A stretch of DNA of 64,000 bases, from contig JAWWNJ010000043.1 in NCBI GenBank assembly GCA_037176885.1, positions 806,001-870,000 of the forward strand, given 5' to 3'. A program made the translations under genes and the position numbers. Source of the DNA: Favolaschia claudopus. Lineage: Eukaryota; Basidiomycota; Agaricomycetes; Agaricales; Mycenaceae. Below, piece after piece: positions 55,907 through 64,000 of this stretch (positions are counted from its first letter, which is position 1; each line of letters starts with the position of its first letter). Under the pieces are notes generated by a model. That model was not told where the DNA came from. It worked only from the letters and a program-made list of their open reading frames with translations, and ran no database searches.

Positions 55907-57168
55907 CTACGCATTCTTCTTGCCTCTGGCCTTCCGCACTTGTGCAGAAAACTCACCGAACTTGTACATGTCGGAGGTAATCTTTGTCTAGAATATAAGT
56001 TTAGTCCGATCCAAGAAGAAACATGCATTCAGAGTCTTGCTTACCGGCACCCATCGAGGAAAGAAGGACACCAAGAACCAGAAAGCACTCGCCGAAGCGC
56101 CTCCCCAGGAGTAAGCCGGCGGGTTTGTTTTGAGAGTCTCCGCAACGAGCTGCCGAGCGTACTTCTCCGCGCTGGCTGCCCTCTCTGATGAGTTTGATTT
56201 AGTTATGTTGGAAGAGGTAACTGACTCGTAAATGAGAGCACGCACTATTGTTCTGAATATGCAAGTCGTTGACGACATCCTCCAGGGGCTTGTATAGAGA
56301 GTCTTTCGGGAAGCGTGTCGGTTTGAAGATATTACTCTTGACCAGAGCGGTTACCGTCTTTTGAACATAATTCAGACAAATTAAAGAGAGAATATCAATA
56401 GTCCCCGCACCGTAATGACCTTGATACTTGAAACCAATTGATTATGAGCCGCCGACTCGAGCGAAGGCGGAGATAATTCAACTCACTTGAACGGCTCTAA
56501 TTCAACCCGGAGGGTATCACTGAAGGAGTGGAGCGCCGCCTTGCTGGCGTTGTAACCAGCTTGCAAGGGGATCGCAACAAGCCCTGCGGCGCTACCGATG
56601 TTGACGATACAAGCGTCTTGACCCGCCATGAGAAGTTGAATAAACTCTTGAACCATCGACATATGTGCGAATAGGTTGAGTTCGAAGACGGATCGCATTT
56701 CGGACATGTCCGAATCGAGGATCGCCGCTTCGTAGACTGCACAGTGAACAAAGATCAGGGAGAGAACAAGAATGAGCCAATGATTTAGCCTACGTCTTCC
56801 GCTACAAAACGAATTGGGAATATAGACCGCGATCATAATTCGAGGACTGTGCTCACGCATTGTTCACGAGAATATCAAGCTTCCCTCCGGTCTTTGAAGA
56901 AACAATTTCTCGGGCATTCCGAATGGAGTCGACTTTGGTTACATCGAGTTCGATGATGTCGATCCCAAGCGCAGCAAGTCCCTTCATGGTCTCTGCCCTC
57001 CGCGAGGTGGCAAACACACGTAGACCTGAACACGACACACAAGATTAGTATCTAACCAACTTTGACAAGAAAATGATCGGTACCTCGCGAGTGGTATTCC
57101 TTAGCCAGCGCAGCGCCGATGCCGCCATCGGAGCATCCAGTGATTAGAACCGTTCTTTGAGCAGGCAT
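55907..57168 (-). CDS. short-chain dehydrogenase/reductase, type B (copy B2), AYR1-like
   Basis: Start ATG 57168 (MPAQRTVLITGCSDGGIGAA). It has the same exon plan as B1: LRVFATSRRAETMKGL, LDILVNNA, NIGSAAGLVAIPLQAGYNAS-K with the Ser and Y-x3-K, LHSFSDTLRVELEPF, SNIFKPTRFPKDSLYKPL, AEKYARQLVAETLKTNPPAY, SFFPRWVPV, and a last exon (TKITSDMYKFGEFSAQVRK) ending at 55907. Catalytic residues are intact. Exon structure and sequence mark it as a duplicate of B1. Substrate unknown; Ayr1-like lipid reductase is the nearest named relative I can suggest. Confidence 0.87.
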
Positions 57169-58154
57169 GGTAAAAAGGAGGGAACTCGGTGTCAGACTGA
57201 ACCCAAGACATAGCACTTTTAAAACGACGACATCCGGGTCCGTCCGATTCCGTTACAAAGCCCTAGCGCTTGGTAATCGCAAGGGACGGGTGTACCGGCG
57301 GATCTGCTGGGCATGAGAGGGCACCGCCGTACGATCGTTTAGTTACTACGAGTCTGCGGCTTGCCCGCTCTTGCCCGTCCCGCTTGGAAATGGGCAAGAA
57401 ACGGGTTTGAGTCAGCTGTCAGCATACTCACTGTATAGTATGTACCGCTTTATCTGTCATGATTCAGAGCCTGCGTAGAGAACCTCTGATAATCTTGAAA
57501 GCTTGCAGCCTCGATTCTGCGACGGTAATGGAGGATTCAGGACAAGCTGTAATTGATCATCATCAGTCGGATGATTGCCCATCACTTCGGCTGAGTTACT
57601 TGACCTCTTCCTCCATGCTACTTACTTTTCTTACCCGTTCTTGATTAAGTACACTCGCAGCCCTCAAATGGTCGAACAAAACCTATATCAGTCGAGTTCA
57701 AGTCCTTGTAGCCTCTTGGCAAGCACAGGGACTCGAGAAAAGATTCCGAGCACGTCGCTGGGAATAATGAGTTTGAATGAAGAAACAAATTACATCTTGG
57801 ACTATCGACTACATACGTCTCGAACATCTACGCATTCGACGTCAGCCAGCCAACCATCGTGCAGCTCCTCATGTTTTGGACTGCATGTGCCATGCGGCTG
57901 CCGGGATATTGCTACTTTCCTAAGGTCTGTAATCCGTTCCACGAATTTGCTTGAAAATTTCATGAATTGGTTCGGATAGGCCAGAGAGCCGCTAACATAT
58001 GGAAATCCCAATCTTTTACGTGGGGTTAGAACTGCCCTACTTGTATCTAATCTACGAATCATATCGGTCTGACTTCGATTTAGTGACGTGACTGACGCGT
58101 CTTCTCCTCTCCTCTCACTCAAGCACTTACTCCGAGTCACCGTTGTCCTTCTTC
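57169..58154. other. intergenic, divergent promoter region
   Basis: Between leftward SDR B2 and the rightward coiled-coil gene. Open frames on both strands are short and unlike protein families. Confidence 0.5.
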
Positions 58155-59175
58155 ATGGCTCACCGTCGCGCCGCCGCCGCCAAGCCTCAACGCGCTCAAT
58201 CCGCCGCCCCAGTCGAAGACTTTGACTTCCTCGCGTCTCAACAGTCTAATGCCAGTGGAAGCGACGACCAGGCGTTCGTGTTTTCCTTTCCTTTCTTCTC
58301 GTTCTCTGCTCTTTGGCGCGTCGCTTGACTCGAATGGGTGTAGGATGCAGCTCGCCATCGCACAACAGCTCATGGGTGTGTTTTCACTCAGAGTCAGGTA
58401 CTTAGCTGTTGTGGGGGCCTGACGCGATGATGGTACACAGCGTCGAAAGAAAGGAAGCGCAAGGAGCTCGAGAAGAAGTTCTTCCAGGCTGCGAGACATA
58501 AGCTCAACGGCGAGGTGCGTACTGTTTTGGATGTCTCATTCCCCATCTAAAGCCTCATCAATGTTTTTCGCTTAAGTTCTCTGCGGCCGCCGACGACGTG
58601 AAGAGTACAGTCGAAGCAACGTATGCGCTTGTTTTCTTTATCCTGATCCTTGGATGCCTGCAATAACGAATTTCGATGTTGAAGGGAACAACTCTACGTG
58701 AAGTTTCTGACCGACTACGCCACCTGCGAGGACAAGATCCGCGCATTGTGGATGATGATTAAGAAGGAGGAGCAGACACTCGTCGTTCGTGCCTATATTG
58801 TATCGCTCACTCATCTTCATCGCTAAATTGTCGTCTGTTCGACCTTCAGGATATCGCGAAGAAACAACACGAACTCAACCTTACCATGCGCACCGAGACA
58901 GAACAAGCACAGTTTACGGGGATGGGTCAGGCGAAGGAGGCGTGTTATGGTGCGTTTTGTACACTTCACCCTGTCACCGATTTGCCTCTGAAATTGTCTA
59001 TCGAATGAAGAAAACCGACGTATTATCGAGACGCTCATTCCCGGCGCCGCTTGAGCACTTTTTGTTGCATACACTCATCCCATTTTCTGTCTCAGCATTG
59101 AACATTCATCGTCGCACGCATGTATTCTCTCCAACATGTTTTCATCCGAATTCTCGGTTTCAGTGTCTTCCATAG
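58155..59175 (+). CDS. small coiled-coil protein, unknown function
   Basis: Start ATG 58155 (MAHRRAAAAKPQRAQ). The Ala/Arg-rich start is followed by EDFDFLASQQSNASGS. Short exons give MQLAIAQQLM, SKERKRKELEKKFFQAARHK, FSAAADDVKSTVEATREQ, LYVKFLTDYATCEDKIRALW and DIAKKQHELNLTMRTETEQA, about 150 residues in all, mostly amphipathic helix with charged heptads. Introns are 50-80 bp with clean GT-AG ends up to YG|gtgcg at about 58951. The last exon is uncertain; one acceptor near 59094 leads to a stop near 59175. It may be a nuclear or meiotic helper protein, but nothing specific supports that. Confidence 0.6.
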
Positions 59176-59294
59176 TACAAGCAATGATATCAACTCGAAC
59201 AAGACTCCCACTCTCGGGGGCAATATCTACCTATAATCCACATTTACAGCTGCCAGATTCCGGCCATCGTCACTTCAAAAGCAAAAATCAAATC

Positions 59295-59828
59295 CTACCC
59301 CAATTTCTCCCCCAAAACGGTCTGCTCCAACACTTTCCCATCCTCAAGCACAATCTTCTCCGCCCCCACCAGAACAACCGCAATCCGACACACCTCCTCC
59401 GTCCGATTAAACCACGCATGATTCACCCCTCTTTGCACTATAAACTCTCCAGCCTTCACAGTCTTCTCCTCCCCACAATCCAACGCCAACACAATCTCCC
59501 CAGAAAGCACGACGGCATAATCGATGCTTTGCGTGCGGTGCATCGGGGCGCCGCCGCGGCCGGGCTGGATGTCTGTGATGCAGAAGATGACGCCGGTGGG
59601 CGGGCAGCGCGGGAGGATTGCGTCGAGGGTGGGGTAAGGTGCGGTGTTGGATGCGGGAACGGTGGGGGAGGAGTGGAAGGTTGTGAAGTGGGAACCTTGG
59701 GGGCCAAAGGGCGTGAAGGGCGTGAGGGTGGAGTCGGAGGTGAAGATGGAGGTGCCGGTGGGGGTGTGCCCTGTTACGACGAGGCGCGCGTCGGGTAGTT
59801 GAGTGGTTTGGGAGCCTGAGGATGCCAT
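59295..59828 (-). CDS. cupin-fold protein
   Basis: Intronless, 177 residues from ATG 59828 (MASSGSQTTQLPDARL). The C-terminal half is a single cupin barrel: PGRGGAPMHRTQSIDYAVVL (motif 1, metal-binding His), GEIVLALDCGEEKTVKAGEF, then VQRGVNHAWFNRTEE (motif 2 with His). The N-terminal half (VVTGHTPTGTSIFTSDSTL) is typical of small fungal cupins near decarboxylase or oxygenase clusters, but no partner enzyme is adjacent. It converges with the coiled-coil gene, the 3' ends being about 120 bp apart. A TATATATA box lies near 59924-59932. Substrate not known. Confidence 0.85.
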   Translation of the reverse strand: MASSGSQTTQLPDARLVVTGHTPTGTSIFTSDSTLTPFTPFGPQGSHFTTFHSSPTVPASNTAPYPTLDAILPRCPPTGVIFCITDIQPGRGGAPMHRTQSIDYAVVLSGEIVLALDCGEEKTVKAGEFIVQRGVNHAWFNRTEEVCRIAVVLVGAEKIVLEDGKVLEQTVLGEKLG

Positions 59829-60503
59829 CGTTTCAGAGTGAGTGAGAGAAATGGATCTGATGGACGGGGCAAGTGAGGAGTGCTCGATCTGTTGCTTTGT
59901 TTCGTTGCAAGTTCAAAAGCTCCTATATATACAGTCTCTCGGAAAAACGGAAGCAAAGATCACCATGAACGATTCAATGGCATTGTGGAGAAACGGTCGC
60001 GAAATTTCCTTGTTTTGGTGAATTCATCCGTTTTTGGTTCTAAAAATACAGGACAGAGCTTCAAAGGTTAGAATCGATTGGAGCAGGAGAGCGGCTGAGG
60101 AGACATAGCCCGTCAAGAATCGGAGTCAAGATCACGTAGATCTATGAGACGTCGAACAGAGACGTGGAGGTCATAGATGCGCAACTGGACTACGTGCACC
60201 GACCCGGGAACGAGTTGGAACTCAGTAAACGCGTCGAAGCGACGTGTAAGTAACGATATTTACCTGAATTTCTGTAGGGGATTAAATACGGCTTGCATAC
60301 ATCTACCTTCCCCTCATTTCACGACACAAGGGATGAAATCTTGGAGGGCATAGAGCGGAACAACGCTCAGACCTGATGCGTTCAAGACAGCAAATCGGCA
60401 ACCGCATCATGATGACCTCTGCCAGAAATCTCGTTCCGAAATCTATCAGCTCTATAACATTCACGAGAAAAAGCGCAAATCTAACTGCGAGTTCGGGGAC
60501 AGT
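59829..60503. other. intergenic, no gene
   Basis: Promoter of the cupin gene on the left (TATATATA at 59924-59932) and 3' flank of the HAD gene on the right. Confidence 0.5.
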
Positions 60504-61695
60504 TCACGCTTTCCCCGCAGCAAGCACCTCTTCCTTGGTCTTCTCCCCGCTCACCACGGCCTGTACCACCCCGAGCGCCTGCGCAAAGTCCCGGAATATA
60601 ATGTGTTTGATGCCCTCGCGCGTGCAGTATGCAGCCAAGTCGTTCTCGCCGTCGTCTTTCTGTTTGACGAAGAGGATGTCGGCGTGCCGGGCGGCGGACA
60701 TGTCTGTTGTTAGGTTGGGGTTAATGTTGTTTTTTGTTCATAACTTAGATGCAGATGTGGAACTTGAAGGGAGGTGACGAACCGGAGACGCCATCGCCGA
60801 AGAAGAATAGGAGGGGCGGCGATTCGAGGTCTTTGTAGGGTAGGATTGCGAGGGATTTGTCGTGGCCGAAGCCGCTGATAGCGTTGAGTTCAGTGGTCTG
60901 GGAATTGTTGCAGGTGAATGAGGAGAATGCTTACCTTGTAGGGTGCCGGAACTTGATACTCCATTTCCCGTCCGGGTGTATGTCGACGTCGTTGGCGATG
61001 ATGTCGATGGTGCTGGCCATATCTGGGCCTAATACGTTGGACAGCATGGCGTGGATGTTGGGGGCCATCCCACTGGCGATATCTCAGCGAGCTCCTTGGA
61101 ACAAAAAATGAAGTGTGTATTTACCTCGAGACGATGACGACAGGAATATTGCTTGCCCTACACCAGGCATTGAAATCCTGGAATCCTGCGTCCAATTTGA
61201 TGTCTGTTGTGGTCGGAAATTGGCTGATATGTTCCCAGTTTGAAGCCGACTTACTTTTCAGCAATTCTGCTTTACAAGCATCGAAAGACCAGCCGTTCGC
61301 GACGATGCTTTCTAGCATTTCGCGGAATGAGTCTCTGAGCATCTCATGAGTGAAATCGAAGGTTCGAAGGACGTACAGGCGCACCTAAATGTCGTCCGTC
61401 CCTCGAGGACAGACAAGTTCCCAGCTCGTCTCTTGTCCTTCCCGTATCCGAGGTTATCCGTCATATCTTAAAAGTTTCAAACACTCTGAGCACATAACGA
61501 GGATAAGAAGACAAACAGTCATTAGAATCCTGCGTCGTGATTGTGCCATCCCTGTAGCCACATCACCAGTCAGAAAAAAATTGCAAAAAGACCAGGCAAA
61601 GGCGGCGAACAGTACCAATCGGACAGGACCACAAAGCGCTTGTCCTTATAGACGGGAGGGTAGGGTAAGGTGCTCTCTGGGACGGGGTCGGACAT
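60504..61695 (-). CDS. HAD-superfamily phosphatase (phosphoserine-phosphatase/MtnX-like)
   Basis: Start ATG 61695 (MSDPVPESTLPYPPVYKDKR). Motif I crosses an intron: FVVLSDW|DGTIT, the first Asp being the nucleophile. Then come YMTDNLGYGKDKRRAGN, an alpha-helical cap (RDSFREMLESIVANGWSF), motif II around NIPVVIVSRGM, and motif III/IV with GFGHDKSLAILPYKDLE and LLFFFGDGVSDMSAARHADI, the last giving the metal-binding Asp pair. The chain ends EKTKEEVLAAGKA at 60504. About six introns. Fungal relatives are annotated as 2,3-diketo-5-methylthiopentyl-1-phosphate- or phosphoserine-type phosphatases. The exact substrate is open. Confidence 0.85.
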
Positions 61696-62884
61696 CCGTA
61701 CTCTTAGACAACGCGGAAGAGTGAAAAAAGCAGATCGATGGGAGTTGGTAAGGGTGCGGAGTGCGGGCCGCGGGGTAGACGCGATCCCGTGACTTTGAAT
61801 TCAAGGAACATTCCCACGAATGCAAGCTTTAGAATGGTTCTTCGCCTCATCAGCCGGCCAATTCAGAGCGTGGATGCTTTACCGCTCAGCCAGTTGCTGC
61901 GTCCAGTCTGGTTCCTCGACTTTTGTCCGATAATATTGTTATTACTTAGACCTCAAAGAACGGTTCAGATAATTGAACAATCCAATGAGGACCTCAACGC
62001 TGCACCTACCATAAAATATCACGCGTGCAGTGAGTGTTCGAGGATCGAATAGTGAAGATCACTGGCATAGAGATACTATCTGCCTCTCAAGCTCGATGTT
62101 ACAGACGCCCACATAAATACTTCCATGACTTTCTCTCTTGAGGCACTGGCAATTTCTTCCTTCAAGCTGTAGCTGACATCTTGCGTGCTCTTCGATTCAG
62201 CTTCAATTTATTTGTGCACAATTCTCAGAGTTCGGCTGGCCGTCTTACGCTCGAACATCTTGAGATCAAAATAGTTCAACCAACCAATGCCAACCTCAAT
62301 GCCTGGGCAAATTCAGCTCAGGATAATATTCATACCCACGCAGCAGACTGTCGCAAGTTTTGTTACCGCGAAGTTCGCATGTTTATTGGAAGGTTTGCTG
62401 GAGCGGAGGGATCATCTCATTGGCATTTATAATTGGTGTGAAAGGTGCGTATTAGATACAGTAATAAGCACAGCATAGAGTTCCTGAATCGGACTGGAGG
62501 TTATCAAACCGTTCTGTATCTTCTTGATGGATTACTGCTCCCTCGTTCTTTTCTTGAATCAACAATACATTCATTTTAGATTGTCTGGCGAAGCGAAACG
62601 AAGGCTCACCTTGTTCATTCTATAATTTCAAGGATACACTGTGGCACGTTAAATTTGGCTTATATATTCGCAAGCTTAACTTGTTTGTCTCACTGCTGCT
62701 TGACTTCTGCATGTCCAACCAGTGAACGAAAGCTTTGGAAGCGCGCTGGAACTCAGGTCGACAATACTCATTCGCCGCGGCGTGCTGCACTGCCGCGTGC
62801 GTGAGAGCTGACCGAATTGATAACCGACAACAGAGCCAAATAAACCCGCTCTTGACTCGCTACTCTTACCTTCTCAGAACACAA
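61696..62884. other. intergenic; tRNA-like fragment rejected
   Basis: No gene accepted. A minus-strand stretch at 61778-61903 resembles a tRNA with a Gln-like loop, but its arms do not fit together. The right end holds the promoter of F-box gene 3. Confidence 0.45.
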
Positions 62885-64000
62885 ATGGCGACAGGCGGCT
62901 TGGTCTACGGACTACCTGAAGATATTAACCGACTGCTGCACACCAATGACCCCCGCGTTGACTATCAGGTCGACGCCATCAAGAACAGTCTGGGTGTAGC
63001 GCTTGATCTCAAGGAGAAGATTGCTCTCCAGATCACCCACATGCGGATGGATCTCATGCGGCTGGAGCGGGAGGAGCTACACGCGACACGACATATCAAG
63101 TTGTGCGACTTCGCGCTCGCTCCTGTTCGCCGCATGCCACCAGAGGTTCTGTCGCATATTTTTCTCCAATATGTTGCGCTTCTGGAGGAAGAGGACTCGA
63201 ACGAACCCCAGATCACCAACATTCGGAATGGCGTGTGGGTTTTAACGCGTATCTGCAGCTACTGGCGCGCGGTCGCGATAACCACTCCCGCCCTCTGGTC
63301 TACTTGCCGCTTTCGGTGCGGGATGAAACAAAAACACACTGTCGACATTGTCCATGAGTGGCTTAATCGAGCGAGGACTCATCCCTTATCCATTCGTTTT
63401 GAATCCTTTACGCATCTGGAGGACCATATCATCCGGTGTTCGTGCTGTAGTGTGCTCGAGGCGTTTGTAGCTCGCAGCACCCGATGGGTCGAGCTCGAAC
63501 TTCGCGTCCCAAAGCAATTCTATTCGCTTCCGGTCCTGGAGTTCCTCCGCAACCAACTTCCCAGCCTGAAGCGGCTTAAAATCCATGCTTTACCTAGCAT
63601 GCACGCCTCCGACGACGATCCAGTGACATGGATCACGATTTTCGATACCGCTCCGAGCCTGAAAGCGGTAGATCTCAAAGCTTTCTCGAGTTGGGATCTA
63701 CGTATGGTGCTTCCCTGGACTCAGATCACCTCATTCTCGGGCGAACTACTTGCGCAATACAACATCCTCCGAGAAGCGCCTAATGTCACCCACTGCACAT
63801 TCTATCGAGTCTATACCTCATCGACCCCCCCGCAAAGTGTACCTGTCGTGCATAACTTGCAGCATCTGCACCTACACGCCGGCTCTATCCGAGCGGGAAC
63901 GCTCACCCTCCCCGCCTTACGGTCGCTTATCATCCCAGGAAACGATAACAGCATCCTCGCTTCCGTCCAAAGCATGCTCCAGCGCTCTATGGCCTCTTCG
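62885..64000 (+). CDS. F-box-like protein 3 (partial, runs off window end)
   Basis: ATG 62885 (MATGGLVYGLPEDINRLLHT) opens a frame with no stop to position 64000, giving 372 residues. A coiled-coil helix (ALQITHMRMDLMRLEREEL) precedes the F-box-like motif VRRMPPEVLSHIFLQYV, followed by ICSYWRAVAITTPALW. Leucine-rich irregular repeats follow (LPSLKRLKIHALPS, APSLKAVDL, LQHLHLHAG, LPALRSLIIP). The architecture is the same as the two other F-box genes in the window, but it is more distant in sequence. The 3' end is outside the window. Likely SCF adaptor with unknown target. Confidence 0.85.
   Translation, partial: MATGGLVYGLPEDINRLLHTNDPRVDYQVDAIKNSLGVALDLKEKIALQITHMRMDLMRLEREELHATRHIKLCDFALAPVRRMPPEVLSHIFLQYVALLEEEDSNEPQITNIRNGVWVLTRICSYWRAVAITTPALWSTCRFRCGMKQKHTVDIVHEWLNRARTHPLSIRFESFTHLEDHIIRCSCCSVLEAFVARSTRWVELELRVPKQFYSLPVLEFLRNQLPSLKRLKIHALPSMHASDDDPVTWITIFDTAPSLKAVDLKAFSSWDLRMVLPWTQITSFSGELLAQYNILREAPNVTHCTFYRVYTSSTPPQSVPVVHNLQHLHLHAGSIRAGTLTLPALRSLIIPGNDNSILASVQSMLQRSMASS

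Noticed and set aside
61825..61860. CTGATGAGGCGAAG on the minus strand, similar to a hammerhead ribozyme core or a box C motif
   Set aside because: Stem II is missing, the GAAA is GAAG, and no box D follows at the right distance.
61778..61903. tRNA-like sequence (minus strand) with D-arm-like TGGCTGAGCGG and a CTCTGAA loop suggesting tRNA-Gln
   Set aside because: GACGC/GCGTC ends pair, but the spacing from acceptor to D arm is wrong and the T arm has an 8-nt loop and a mismatch. At best a degraded tRNA; a covariance-model search would decide.

Overview
The window is nuclear DNA of a filamentous basidiomycete, most likely an Agaricomycete. Almost every gene is interrupted by several 45-70 bp GT-AG introns, and intergenic spaces are short. 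Gene families typical of mushrooms are present: F-box-like proteins with an N-terminal coiled coil, a DUF6593-type protein, Methyltransf_22-type membrane proteins, small SDR families, a sedolisin and a GH3 glucosidase. The two tRNA genes found both carry a short intron after anticodon-loop position 37. Species-level assignment is not possible from sequence alone.

Layout. 1-4.5 kb (-): 3' part of a large Ser/Pro-rich protein that leaves the window on the left. 5.35-7.53 kb (+): cyclopropane-fatty-acid synthase with an unusual exon structure. 9.4-13.3 kb (+): oligopeptide (OPT) transporter. 13.55-14.3 kb (-): DUF6593-like gene with an apparent frameshift. 15.6 kb (-): tRNA-Ala. 15.8-17.96 kb (-): multi-span membrane protein. 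18.8-19.4 kb (-): secreted RNase T1-type guanyl ribonuclease, copy 1. 22.4-24.0 kb (+): Methyltransf_22-type protein 1. 24.4-25.95 kb (+): MDR oxidoreductase. 26.5-27.2 kb (+): RNase T1-type copy 2. 27.4-29.0 kb (+): F-box protein 1. 29.3-30.0 kb: non-autonomous TIR element. 31.2-33.3 kb (+): sedolisin. 34-37.6 kb (+): USP10/Ubp3-like deubiquitinase. 37.9-38.7 kb (-): small membrane protein. 39.0-42.1 kb (-): GH3 beta-glucosidase. 43.1-44.75 kb (-): F-box protein 2. 45.1-46.7 kb (-): Methyltransf_22-type protein 2. 48.0-57.2 kb: four SDR genes forming two paralogous pairs around an uncharacterised Cys/His-motif gene, with tRNA-Pro at 55.3 kb. 58.2-59.2 kb (+): coiled-coil protein. 59.3-59.8 kb (-): cupin. 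60.5-61.7 kb (-): HAD phosphatase. 62.9 kb to the end (+): third F-box protein, cut by the window edge.

Two themes stand out. First, local paralogy: RNase, Methyltransf_22/F-box and SDR genes all occur in pairs, several in inverted orientation, which suggests repeated local duplication with inversion. Second, splicing: the cyclopropane synthase only gives a continuous, family-like protein if one accepts a GC-AG intron, a 7-nt microexon and probably a 1-nt microexon. The secreted RNases, sedolisin and GH3 enzyme fit an extracellular saprotrophic lifestyle. No secondary-metabolite core enzyme, CRISPR array, plasmid or virus-like gene was seen.
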